A stretch of DNA of 51,107 nucleotides from Prevotellaceae bacterium UBA4361. Its GTDB lineage: Bacteria > Bacteroidota > Bacteroidia > Bacteroidales > Bacteroidaceae. A program made the translations under genes and the position numbers. Below are positions 34,767-43,334 of this stretch, piece after piece. The notes under the pieces are model-generated. The model searched no databases. It saw only the letters and a list, made by a program, of their open reading frames with translations, and was not told the origin of the DNA. Position 1 is the first letter of the stretch. Every line of letters starts with the position of its first letter. Location of the stretch: assembly GCA_002393575.1 (NCBI GenBank), contig DGSN01000063.1:1-51107 (forward strand), read 5' to 3'.

Positions 34767-35474
34767 ATGAAGAATCGACAACTGAATTTGCGCGACTTGG
34801 GTGGCATCCCCTTTGCCGACGGGAAGGGAACGGTGCCAAGTGGTTTGTTTCTGCGTGGAGGAAAACTCAGCATCTTCTCGCCGAAGGCATGTGCTGCGTT
34901 CTGCAAGAAGCATCGCATCGCTTGCGTCATCGACCTGCGCACTCCGTTGGAAGTCCAGGAGTTTCCCGACCCTCTGCCCGAAGGAGTGGAATACGTGCAG
35001 ATTCCGTTGCTGAAAGACGCTGCCGTCGGCATCACCCGTGAGACGGGTTCCGACCCCATGACCATCGTGCGAAATCTGCGAAAACATCCCGAGAAACTGA
35101 AGGAAATGATGCCCGACTTCCCTGTGCTTTACAAGCAGATTGTGACCGATGAATACAGCTTGGGACAACTGCGCAAGGCGGTCGCTCGGTTGAGGGAGAA
35201 TGCGGAGAAAGGCATCTGCACCTACTACCATTGCACAGTTGGGAAAGACCGAACTGGCGTGGCAACGATGGCTTTGCTCAAGTCGTATGGCGTGAGCGAC
35301 GATGAAATCGTGAAAGACTTCATGCGCACCAACCGCAACGCATGGTGGCCCACAATCCAGAAGTGCATTGCCGTGTTCCTCCTCACGCAGCGTTGGAGTT
35401 TCGTCAAACTCTGCTACCGTTCCTTCTTGGCAGACAGTCGCCTGATGCGGATTGCTCTTGAAAACTACCGATGA
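34767..35474 (+). CDS. Tyrosine-protein-phosphatase-like enzyme (Y_phosphatase3 type)
   Basis: A 235-residue cytosolic protein. The N-terminal LRDLGG motif and LFLRGGKLSIFS match bacterial atypical phosphatases of the IphP/PtpB type. The P-loop is HCTVGKDRTGVA, giving the CX5R signature with Cys156 and Arg162. These enzymes hydrolyse phosphotyrosine, phosphoserine or phosphoinositides. The GKDRTG form is typical of this group. There is no signal peptide, so it is cytosolic. It is divergent from GH26 and followed by a 1090-residue secreted protein; a role in that glycan locus is not evident. Confidence 0.88.
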   Translation: MKNRQLNLRDLGGIPFADGKGTVPSGLFLRGGKLSIFSPKACAAFCKKHRIACVIDLRTPLEVQEFPDPLPEGVEYVQIPLLKDAAVGITRETGSDPMTIVRNLRKHPEKLKEMMPDFPVLYKQIVTDEYSLGQLRKAVARLRENAEKGICTYYHCTVGKDRTGVATMALLKSYGVSDDEIVKDFMRTNRNAWWPTIQKCIAVFLLTQRWSFVKLCYRSFLADSRLMRIALENYR

Positions 35475-35573
35475 AATCGAAGAAAATTGACTTTTCATAT
35501 AAAATATTGGACGCGTGTTTCAAATTTAATAGGATTGGATTTTAATTTTATAGAGATTGGATGATTTCGTATG

Positions 35574-35581
35574 TAATTTTG
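35574..35581 (+). promoter_or_regulatory. Candidate -7 promoter element of the 1090-residue protein gene
   Basis: TAATTTTG matches TAnnTTTG and gives a leader of about 60 nt before the ATG at 35648. Confidence 0.5.
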
Positions 35582-35647
35582 CAAGGTTTTCAAAAAACAT
35601 TCATGTTTTAACTAATTTGTTTAACTAATTTCATAACACAAAATTAC

Positions 35648-38600
35648 ATGAAAAAAATCATTACCTCCTTGGCGTTGCTGATGGCCGTGTCTTCGGTGAG
35701 CGCACAAGACCCTTCTGCATGGAAAGAAGGAGACGAAGTGAGCGACCAGCTGCAATGGGCTGAGTACGACTTCAGCGTGTTCACACAGCCAGGCTCGGAA
35801 GGTGCCGTTTGGCAAACAGCAGGAGAAGGCATCACTGCCTTCGACTTCAACGAAGTGGAAATGTTCAACAAGGCAGAAGGCTCCGAACTCTATCAGGTTT
35901 TCTGGCTTCCAGCTGGTGTGTATCGCTTCACGTGGCAGGGATTCTATCGTGGCAACTACAACCCAGGCTATTGGGATGGCAGCGAACAGATTAACGCAGT
36001 GGTGTTTGCCGAGTCAGTGACTTTGGACGAAGAGGGCAACATAAGCGAAACAGGACGTTCCACCACATCGAAATTCGCCAGCATCGCTTCGTCGAAGAAC
36101 TCCGACGGTCGTCTCTACACCACTGATGCTTGGGACAACGACGTTAGCTACACCTACGATGGTACACAATACTTCGTGCCAAACTGTATGAACGGAACAC
36201 GCCAGTATTTCGATGCTGGTTACTATGCCGACAACACCATCCAGGTGATTCAGACCGAAGACGGCTACGTGCGCTTCGGTATTCGCAAAACAGGACATCT
36301 TGATGGCGACTGGACCATCTTCAGCAACTTCCAGGCATTCTATGTGAGCGATGCAGGCGAGGCTGTTCAACTTCAGATTGCCAAGGATGAATTCTACAAG
36401 GCACTCGATGAAGCCGACGACTACGAGGAAGTGCTGGGTAACTTCCCTGCACTGAACGGCTACTATCAGGAGGCAAAGATGGAGATTATCGACAAGTACG
36501 ACGTGGACGACGGAACCGTGGAACTCTACACAGAGGGTGTGGCTGCCGTGACTGCTGTGATGGCTCAATTCAAGCAATACTACAAGACTGCCACTTCGCT
36601 CTTGGCACTCGTAGAAGCATCGGAGTCATTGGCTGGAAGCACAAGCTATCCTGGTTTGTCGGAATTCCAGACAGCCATCTCCACGGCAAAAGCCGTTGCG
36701 GAAGATGGCGAGGACGAAGACATGTCGAAATGGGTGACAACGAGTGCTGAAGACTACACCAAGGCTCTCAACACACTCGCTATGGCACGCGCCAACTATC
36801 TGATGTCGAAAGGACTCAGTGCCGACAACTCGTACAACTTCACCGAACTCATCAACTTCCCATTCTTCTGCAACAACGAGTACAACCCTACTTTCAATCC
36901 TGAGACTAACCACTGGGAATATGCAGAGGAAGTGTATTTCGGAAATGGTGAGAAGCAAGGTTGGGACGACCTTGGCGAATCGGGTCCAGACGACAAATGC
37001 ACTTACAAGACTACAACTCGCTTGCTGCTTGCCGACAAGGTGACTATTTCAGGCGACACGACATCCATCTTGAAGTGGTATCAGACCAACACATCGGGCT
37101 ATGAGCCATACTGGAACCACAAGATGACCAGTGCCAAGCAGTGGGCAACTCCTGGCAGCCGTCGCGAAATCGTGCAGAAGCTGATTGGACTGCCCGATGG
37201 CTACTACAGCCTGAAGGGAATGTGCATCACTTGGGGCAACGACTGGACGAACGAGAATCCTTCTAACCTCGGCATCTACCTCGAAAACAACGGCAAGCGC
37301 GTTGAATCGACCGACGAAGTGCGCCGTTCGGGTTGGTGGAACTACAGCATCGACGACTGGACAACCGTCACCACAGGTATGCTGAAGGTGGAAGGTGGCG
37401 AAGCAAAGGTGGCATTCCATGCCAACGGTTTCAGCTCCTTCACAGGCATGCAGCTCATCTACTACGGTGAGAACCCAGACTTCACGGCTCTCATCCAGCC
37501 AGCAGTCAACGCAGCTTTGGCAAACGCAGAAAACCTGACACTGAATGGTGACCGTACCACCGTGGCAAACATCCTGGCACAGATTCCAGAAAGCGTAACA
37601 GGCTACGAAGCATACGAAGAAGCCCTCAAGGTGGTAGCAGAAGCCAATGCCTACATCACTGCAGCCAACAATTATCTTGCTGCCAACGACCCAACCACAT
37701 CGTTCGTGAACTTGCAGAACAAATACATGGATGGAAGCTTGGAATACAATGCCATCGACCAGTGCATCACCAAGACCTTCGAAGTGTATGACGGCGAAAG
37801 CACCACCTACAAGGACATTGCAACTCTGGTGACAGACTATAATGCTTACAACCACTATCTCGGTCTCACCGCAAGCTACTCCGAACTCAACAACGCTGAA
37901 CTCAACCAGCTCATCAACGAACAGCTCACGGCACTTGGCAATGCCTACGCTGACGCAGCTACCATCGAAGAGTACGAGACGGCATTGGCAACCATCTACA
38001 ACAAGATTGTGATTGGCGACCTGAGCCAAGCTTCTGAATCCAACCCAATCGACATCACCAAGCTCATCATCAACCCAAGCTTCACTGAAGGTCAGAACGG
38101 ATGGGAAGGCGCTCCAGCCGTAGATGGCGGTTTGCAGAACGCAGAGAAGTTCAACACCAACTTCAATGTATTCCAGACCATCCACTCACTGCCAGCAGGT
38201 GCTTACGAAGTGCGAGTGCAGTCCTACTATCGCGACGGTTCAGCCACAGCAGCCTTCGAGAACTACTGGTACAATGGTTCTTACAATGAAAACGTACAGT
38301 TCTATGCCAACGAACGCAGCGTACCTGTCGTTTCCATCGCAGCACCACTCTACAAAGAACGCTCTTACACAGAATACTACGACTACGTAGAGAACCCAGA
38401 AGAGGGTGCAGAGCCAATCGCATTGCGTCGCTGGGTTGAAGAAGAAGCCATCACCGACGAAGAAACAGGCGAAGTGTCCTACACCGTCACTTCTTGGCAA
38501 CAGACCATTGACAGCGATGGCAACATTGGTGAAGAAACCGTTGACAACGCCTGGATTTACGACTCTTGGGTGACAGAAGGCGAAGACCGCTACTTCTATC

Positions 38601-38920
38601 CAAACTCCATGCGTGGCGGTGGAGCTCGTTTCGCCAACGACCCAGAAGCTGCGTACACCAACAGCATCCAAGTGATGATTGAGGATGGCGGTTCTCTCAC
38701 CTTCGGTTTGAAGAAGGACACAACCATCGAAGGCGACTGGTGCCTCTTCGACAACTTCCAGCTCTTCTATCTCGGCACAGCCGTACCTACAGGCATCGAC
38801 CACGTTGCTGCCGACAATGCACAGAAGCAGATTTTCACGTTGAGCGGTCAGAAGCTGAACAGCATCTCTCAGCCAGGACTCTACATCGTGAACGGAAAGA
38901 AAGTATATAGAAAACATTAA
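35648..38920 (+). CDS. Large secreted multi-module protein with internally duplicated beta-sandwich domains
   Basis: A 1090-residue protein with a signal peptide (MKKIITSLALLMAVSSVSAQ) and no glycosidase motif I recognise. A beta-sandwich-like module near residues 45-240 (LPAGVYRFTWQGFYRGNY ending DGDWTIFSNFQAFYVSD) is repeated near 820-1050 (LPAGAYEVRVQSYYRDGS ending EGDWCLFDNFQLFYLG). A third related one lies near 510-620 (LPDGYYSLKGMCITWG ending FSSFTGMQLIYYGEN). Helical linkers rich in Ala/Glu separate them. The C-terminus (FTLSGQKLNSISQPGLYIVN and onwards) is a sorting-type tail. Placement between GH26 and GH5-GH43 suggests a surface glycan-binding or undescribed glycan-active protein (inference). 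Confidence 0.8.
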   Translation: MKKIITSLALLMAVSSVSAQDPSAWKEGDEVSDQLQWAEYDFSVFTQPGSEGAVWQTAGEGITAFDFNEVEMFNKAEGSELYQVFWLPAGVYRFTWQGFYRGNYNPGYWDGSEQINAVVFAESVTLDEEGNISETGRSTTSKFASIASSKNSDGRLYTTDAWDNDVSYTYDGTQYFVPNCMNGTRQYFDAGYYADNTIQVIQTEDGYVRFGIRKTGHLDGDWTIFSNFQAFYVSDAGEAVQLQIAKDEFYKALDEADDYEEVLGNFPALNGYYQEAKMEIIDKYDVDDGTVELYTEGVAAVTAVMAQFKQYYKTATSLLALVEASESLAGSTSYPGLSEFQTAISTAKAVAEDGEDEDMSKWVTTSAEDYTKALNTLAMARANYLMSKGLSADNSYNFTELINFPFFCNNEYNPTFNPETNHWEYAEEVYFGNGEKQGWDDLGESGPDDKCTYKTTTRLLLADKVTISGDTTSILKWYQTNTSGYEPYWNHKMTSAKQWATPGSRREIVQKLIGLPDGYYSLKGMCITWGNDWTNENPSNLGIYLENNGKRVESTDEVRRSGWWNYSIDDWTTVTTGMLKVEGGEAKVAFHANGFSSFTGMQLIYYGENPDFTALIQPAVNAALANAENLTLNGDRTTVANILAQIPESVTGYEAYEEALKVVAEANAYITAANNYLAANDPTTSFVNLQNKYMDGSLEYNAIDQCITKTFEVYDGESTTYKDIATLVTDYNAYNHYLGLTASYSELNNAELNQLINEQLTALGNAYADAATIEEYETALATIYNKIVIGDLSQASESNPIDITKLIINPSFTEGQNGWEGAPAVDGGLQNAEKFNTNFNVFQTIHSLPAGAYEVRVQSYYRDGSATAAFENYWYNGSYNENVQFYANERSVPVVSIAAPLYKERSYTEYYDYVENPEEGAEPIALRRWVEEEAITDEETGEVSYTVTSWQQTIDSDGNIGEETVDNAWIYDSWVTEGEDRYFYPNSMRGGGARFANDPEAAYTNSIQVMIEDGGSLTFGLKKDTTIEGDWCLFDNFQLFYLGTAVPTGIDHVAADNAQKQIFTLSGQKLNSISQPGLYIVNGKKVYRKH

Positions 38921-38937
38921 AAAGTAGATTATATTTA

Positions 38938-38980
38938 AGCAAGAGGGGAATCAGCAAACACCGCTGATTCCCCTCTTGCT
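38938..38980 (+). terminator. Terminator after the 1090-residue protein gene
   Basis: A perfect 18-bp stem starts AGCAAGAGGGGAATCAGC (38938-38955) and its complement ends at 38980, with a 7-nt loop. The following T-rich stretch is weak (ATTTGTT), but the stem is very stable. Confidence 0.75.
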
Positions 38981-39092
38981 ATTTGTTGACAGACTTGGCA
39001 TTTTGCCCGAATCCATCGGAAGTTTTTCCCAAATGTTTCAAATTTGAAAGAAATAGAAGACTTTAGTGATAAGGGAGGAAGAAAGATTGTAG

Positions 39093-39100
39093 TATATTTG
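39093..39100 (+). promoter_or_regulatory. Candidate -7 promoter element of the GH5-GH43 gene
   Basis: TATATTTG matches TAnnTTTG, about 95 bp upstream of the ATG at 39197. The leader contains the short direct repeat AACTTAAAAACTCATAA. Confidence 0.5.
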
Positions 39101-39196
39101 CAAGCGAAATGGAAAGTGAAAAGTAAAAAATTGCTATCCAGCGAAAACTAACGAACTTAAAAACTCATAAACTTAAAAACTCATAAACTTACACCA

Positions 39197-42100
39197 ATGA
39201 GACATCTGAATCGAATCATGGCACTTGCCATTGTTCTTTTGTTGCCACTCTCACTCTGCACATTGCGAGTGAAGGCGCAGTTTGGCAATACGCCACCGCT
39301 CCACGTGGAGGGAAACCAACTGAAAGACCCACACGGCAACACGGTGGTGCTCCACGGCGTGATGGACACACCAAGCCCCTATTTCAACAACTACCGTTGG
39401 GGAAGCAGTTGCACCTCCAGCACAGTCACTCCGTGCATCAACTATTTCAACAAGCTCTTCACAGCTATCACCGACACGGCAAGCGGTGCCTATTGCAACC
39501 TCTTCCGCTTGCACCTCGACCCTTGTTGGACCAACGACCCCAACAAGCCAAGGACAGGCAGCGATACAGGCGAAGCAAATATCAGCCAGTTCAGTTCCAC
39601 ACGTCTCAAAACCTACATGCGTTCGCTCTATTCCCGCATTGCGGTGAATGCAGTGAAGCACGGGCTCTACGTCATCATGCGTCCGCCAGGCGTATTCCCT
39701 CACAACGTGAAAGTGGGCGACGAATACAACCAATATCTGCTCACGGTGTGGGACATCGTCACGCAGAACGACACCATCAAGAAGTATGCTGGCCAAATCT
39801 CCATCGAGCTGGGCAACGAACCCGTGAACCTCTACGATGCCAATGGTCAGAACACCGTGACTGCCATGCACGATTTCTTCCAGCCTATCGTCGATAAGAT
39901 TCGCGCCAACGGATTCACGGGCATCATCTGGGTGCCAGGCACAGGATGGCAGTCGAACTATCGCAACTATGCCACTTGTCCCATCGAGGACGACAACTTC
40001 GGCTATGCCGTTCACGACTACACGGGATGGTACGGAGCCAGCGACAACAGCTACAACACAAACAACTACATACGCCAGTTCAAGGAGCAAGTGCCAGTGG
40101 TGGAAACACAGCCTATCGTGATTACCGAAGTGGACTGGAGTCCTGAGAAAGAAGGTTCGGGCCACTACAACGAGCACGGCGATTGGGTGACAGGCAACTA
40201 TGGCACCTGGTCAACGGGTTCCACCTCGAAGTGGGGCAAAGCTTACAAGGCATTGCTCGACCACTACGGCAACATCTCCATGACGCTGTCGGGCACAGCC
40301 TGCTACATCGACATCGACGAGTACATCAAGAACGGCAAAGTGGTTCCTGCCTACAAGACTGACATGGAGCGTCACGGACTCGACCCTTACGAAGCTTGCG
40401 GTGTGGCATGTTTCGACTGGTACAAGCAATGGGCGAACGTCGATGCGCCTCATCCTGCCTACAAGAAGCAATACACTGCCGACACAGGCATGGGCACTTT
40501 CCTCAATCCGCTCATCAATGCCGACTTCCCCGACCCTGACATCATCCGCGTGGGCGACACCTACTACCTCTGCTCCACCACCATGTTCTACTTCCCTGGA
40601 GCCACTATCCTCAAGTCGAAAGACCTCGTCAACTGGGAATACTGCGCAAATCCACTCCAGCAGATTGCCGACGACGACCCCTACAACCTGATGAACGGAC
40701 AGAACCGCTACTCCAAAGGTCAGTGGGCACCATCCCTCCAGTACCACAACGGCAAGTTCTACCTCAACTTCATCGCTTTCTCTGCCGAAGGCTACGACGA
40801 CGGCGGCGACTGGATGCTCTCTGCCACCGACCCCGAAGGAGAATGGACCATGACCAAGCTCAACGGCTTCTACTACGACGCTGGATTCCTCTTCGACGAC
40901 AACCGCGACCACCTCCACGGACTCGGCGAGAACGGCGAGCAGAACGGCGACGGCTACCTCTACGTGGCTTCGGGCATCGACAACATCACCGTGAGCAAGC
41001 TCAACGCCAACACCTTCCGCGAAATCGAAAGCAAGCGCGTCATCAGCGTCGGCAACGGATGCGAAGGTTCTCACTTCTACCACATTGGCGACTACTATTA
41101 CATCTACGCCACATACGGCGGCACAGAAGGCTCGCAGACCATCTTCCGCTCCAAGAGCCCATTCGGTCCTTACGAAGAAAGCAGCGACCGCGTGTTCAAG
41201 AACCAGAAGATTCACCAAGGCGGACTCGTACAGACACAGACCGGCGAATGGTGGACCATCCTCTTCAAGGACGCAGGCACTGTGGGACGCATCCCTTACC
41301 TCGAACCCGTGAAGTGGGTGGACGGATGGCCTGTCATTGGGAAAAACGGCATCGACGTCACCAGCACAGGCAGCGCATACGCCAAGCCAAACGTAGGCAA
41401 GACCTATCCAAAGACCTACCTGCCAACCAACGACACCTTCACCGAACCACGCCTCGGACTCCAGTGGCAGTGGAACCACAACCCCGACAACTCCGCATGG
41501 TCGCTCTTCGACAACCCAGGCCATCTGCGCCTCCACACAGCCAGCCTCACCGACGACCTCTCTCAAGCTCGCAACATGCTCACCCAACGCATCTTCGGCT
41601 ACAACATTGCCAACACCCTTTCGAGCAAGTACCCCGACAGTTACGGAACCATTTCGCTCGACACCTACGGCATGCAAGACGGCGACGTGGCAGGACTCTG
41701 CATCTTCCAAGACCCTTACGGCTACATCGGCGTGAAGCAAGTGGACGGCAAGAAATACTTCGTGCAGTATCGCAGTGCCTACGACAACACAGCAGCCACA
41801 GAGCAGCTTGGCACCCAACTCACGCAGGACAAAGTCTATCTCCGCATCATCGCCAACTTCGGCACCAACAAGGCAGGCTTCTACTACTCCTACGACAACA
41901 GCACTTGGACCCAGCTCGGCACCGACATGACCCTGCGCTACACGCTGAAAGTGTTTGTCGGCAACCGCTTCGGCATCTTCAACTACGCCACCAAGAGCCT
42001 TGGCATCGGCTACGTCGATGTTGACTGGTTCAGCACCGAACCCGAATACAGCGAAGAACGCTTCTTCGGCGAAGGCGTGCTGAAAACCTACACAAAGGAA

Positions 42101-42934
42101 GACCTCACACTCTCTTCCCTCTCCATCGCAACGAAAGACATCACCGTCCTCACAGGCAGCAGCTCAGCACTCAACATCACAGCCACCTACCAGTCGGGAC
42201 TCACACAGAACGTGTCTTCCTCCTGCACCTACAGCATCGCCAACCCATCCATCGCCAGCGTCGTTGGCGGACGCATCGTCAGCCAGATGGAAGGCAGCAC
42301 AGAAGTGACAGCCACCTACACCGACGTGAACGGCACCACCCAAAGCGTCACCTTCACCGTCACCGTCTCCACTTTCCCACTCACCGCCGATGCCTTCAAC
42401 CCATCCATCTACGGCTCAGGCAGCTTCCAGGAAAAGACAGGCGCACTGACCACCAGCCAGTACGGATTTGGCGGTTGGGAGTACGGTTCAGGACTCGACC
42501 TCTCGACCTACAACTACATTGTCGTCAAGCTCCGCCGTGCAGCCACATGCAATCCATCCTTCCGCGTGTTCGACAACTCAAGCTATTGGTCCACACCTTA
42601 CATGTTCGACATGGGCACCTCCAAGCAAGCCGTCGTAGATTTGCACAACATGAAGAAGTCTGACGGCACCCTTGCCGACCCATCCCACATCTACATCGTC
42701 GGTTTCTGGACAACAGGTTCAACGGCAGTCTATATCAGTGATGTCTATCTCAGCAACGATGGTAGCACACCACTCGCCATCCTCGACCCAACCACATCGA
42801 CACTCGTGAAATCCATCGACTACTTCACCCTCGATGGTCGCCGCATCGCCTCCCCAGCCCCTGGCACCATCGTCATCATCCGCAAGACCATGATGGACGG
42901 CAGTATACAGACCGAAAAACAGATGTGGTTCTAA
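39197..42934 (+). CDS. Secreted bifunctional GH5-GH43 glycoside hydrolase with accessory domains
   Basis: A 1245-residue enzyme with a signal peptide (to about RVKAQ). Residues about 35-420 are a GH5 domain: acid/base Glu208 in IELGNEPVNLYD, nucleophile Glu311 in PIVITEVDWSPE. Residues about 435-760 are a GH43 five-blade propeller: base probably Asp446 in NADFPDPDIIRVGD, modulator in YDAGFLFDDN, acid Glu623 in GCEGSHFYHIGD. Then come a concanavalin-like GH43_C2-type domain (about 765-955), a bacterial Ig-like (Big_2) domain (about 975-1060), a binding-module-like segment and a sorting-type tail (YFTLDGRRIASPAPGT). GH5 members cut beta-glycan backbones and GH43 members remove arabinose or xylose, so a substituted hemicellulose is likely. 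Confidence 0.93.
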   Translation: MRHLNRIMALAIVLLLPLSLCTLRVKAQFGNTPPLHVEGNQLKDPHGNTVVLHGVMDTPSPYFNNYRWGSSCTSSTVTPCINYFNKLFTAITDTASGAYCNLFRLHLDPCWTNDPNKPRTGSDTGEANISQFSSTRLKTYMRSLYSRIAVNAVKHGLYVIMRPPGVFPHNVKVGDEYNQYLLTVWDIVTQNDTIKKYAGQISIELGNEPVNLYDANGQNTVTAMHDFFQPIVDKIRANGFTGIIWVPGTGWQSNYRNYATCPIEDDNFGYAVHDYTGWYGASDNSYNTNNYIRQFKEQVPVVETQPIVITEVDWSPEKEGSGHYNEHGDWVTGNYGTWSTGSTSKWGKAYKALLDHYGNISMTLSGTACYIDIDEYIKNGKVVPAYKTDMERHGLDPYEACGVACFDWYKQWANVDAPHPAYKKQYTADTGMGTFLNPLINADFPDPDIIRVGDTYYLCSTTMFYFPGATILKSKDLVNWEYCANPLQQIADDDPYNLMNGQNRYSKGQWAPSLQYHNGKFYLNFIAFSAEGYDDGGDWMLSATDPEGEWTMTKLNGFYYDAGFLFDDNRDHLHGLGENGEQNGDGYLYVASGIDNITVSKLNANTFREIESKRVISVGNGCEGSHFYHIGDYYYIYATYGGTEGSQTIFRSKSPFGPYEESSDRVFKNQKIHQGGLVQTQTGEWWTILFKDAGTVGRIPYLEPVKWVDGWPVIGKNGIDVTSTGSAYAKPNVGKTYPKTYLPTNDTFTEPRLGLQWQWNHNPDNSAWSLFDNPGHLRLHTASLTDDLSQARNMLTQRIFGYNIANTLSSKYPDSYGTISLDTYGMQDGDVAGLCIFQDPYGYIGVKQVDGKKYFVQYRSAYDNTAATEQLGTQLTQDKVYLRIIANFGTNKAGFYYSYDNSTWTQLGTDMTLRYTLKVFVGNRFGIFNYATKSLGIGYVDVDWFSTEPEYSEERFFGEGVLKTYTKEDLTLSSLSIATKDITVLTGSSSALNITATYQSGLTQNVSSSCTYSIANPSIASVVGGRIVSQMEGSTEVTATYTDVNGTTQSVTFTVTVSTFPLTADAFNPSIYGSGSFQEKTGALTTSQYGFGGWEYGSGLDLSTYNYIVVKLRRAATCNPSFRVFDNSSYWSTPYMFDMGTSKQAVVDLHNMKKSDGTLADPSHIYIVGFWTTGSTAVYISDVYLSNDGSTPLAILDPTTSTLVKSIDYFTLDGRRIASPAPGTIVIIRKTMMDGSIQTEKQMWF

Positions 42935-42950
42935 GCGTCCTCTTGAAGAA

Positions 42951-43032
42951 GTGAAAAGTGAAAAACGAAAAGTGAAAAATGCCATTCGGTTTGTTTGCGT
43001 AATTTTTCACTTTTCGTTTTTCACTTTTCACT
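42951..43032. repeat. Inverted simple-sequence element of GTGAAAAACGAAAAGTG type
   Basis: Repeats of AAGTGAAAAACGAAAAGTG on the left are mirrored by CACTTTTCGTTTTTCACTTTT on the right, around about 30 central bases. It resembles the GAATGAAGAATG elements in layout but has a different repeated word. It directly follows the GH5-GH43 stop codon and may terminate transcription. Confidence 0.7.
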
Positions 43033-43151
43033 CTTTGTTTTGATTATCGCACCAGTATGCCCGTAGAGGGGATTGTCTGCAGCGCATGAGGTGACAGACT
43101 GAACCAATTCTTTGATTGGCTTGCGCCAAGTTAAAGGTTTTAACTAGTTGC

Positions 43152-43258
43152 CGAGCCCTCGTTATCGTTCAAGCGAGGGCTCGTTTGAACGATAACGAGG
43201 GCTCGCTTGAAAAACACCGAGGGCTCGGCATTTTGCTTACGCCGAAATAAAAGTTCGG
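43152..43258. repeat. 22-bp-phased CGAGCCCTCG array, copy 3
   Basis: Four decamers start at 43152, 43174, 43196 and 43218, exactly 22 bp apart, in the order forward, reverse, reverse, reverse. A short hairpin CCGAA-N7-TTCGG follows at 43242-43258, in the position held by the GAATCG hairpin in copies 1 and 2 but with a different stem sequence. It lies between convergent genes. Confidence 0.9.
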
Positions 43259-43334
43259 TTAAGTCAAACAAATGATTGGCTTGTGCTGAACAAAAGAATC
43301 AGCAGAATCGAAGGAGTGGCACAGCAAGAAACTA

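Larger units (their letters stand above)
42935..43334. other. Convergent intergenic region between GH5-GH43 and the hybrid regulator
   Basis: This 400-bp region holds a simple-sequence inverted element (42951-43032) and the third decamer array (43152-43258). No gene is supported. Nothing recognisable is seen in 43033-43151 or after 43258. Confidence 0.7.

Noticed and set aside
34608..35498. Long N-terminal extension of the GH26 frame
   Set aside because: The extension lies antisense to the phosphatase gene and ahead of a clear signal peptide at 34607.
40211..41818. Open frame of 535 codons on the minus strand
   Set aside because: Antisense to the GH43 domain. Its translation is Val/Glu-rich low-complexity sequence with no family features.
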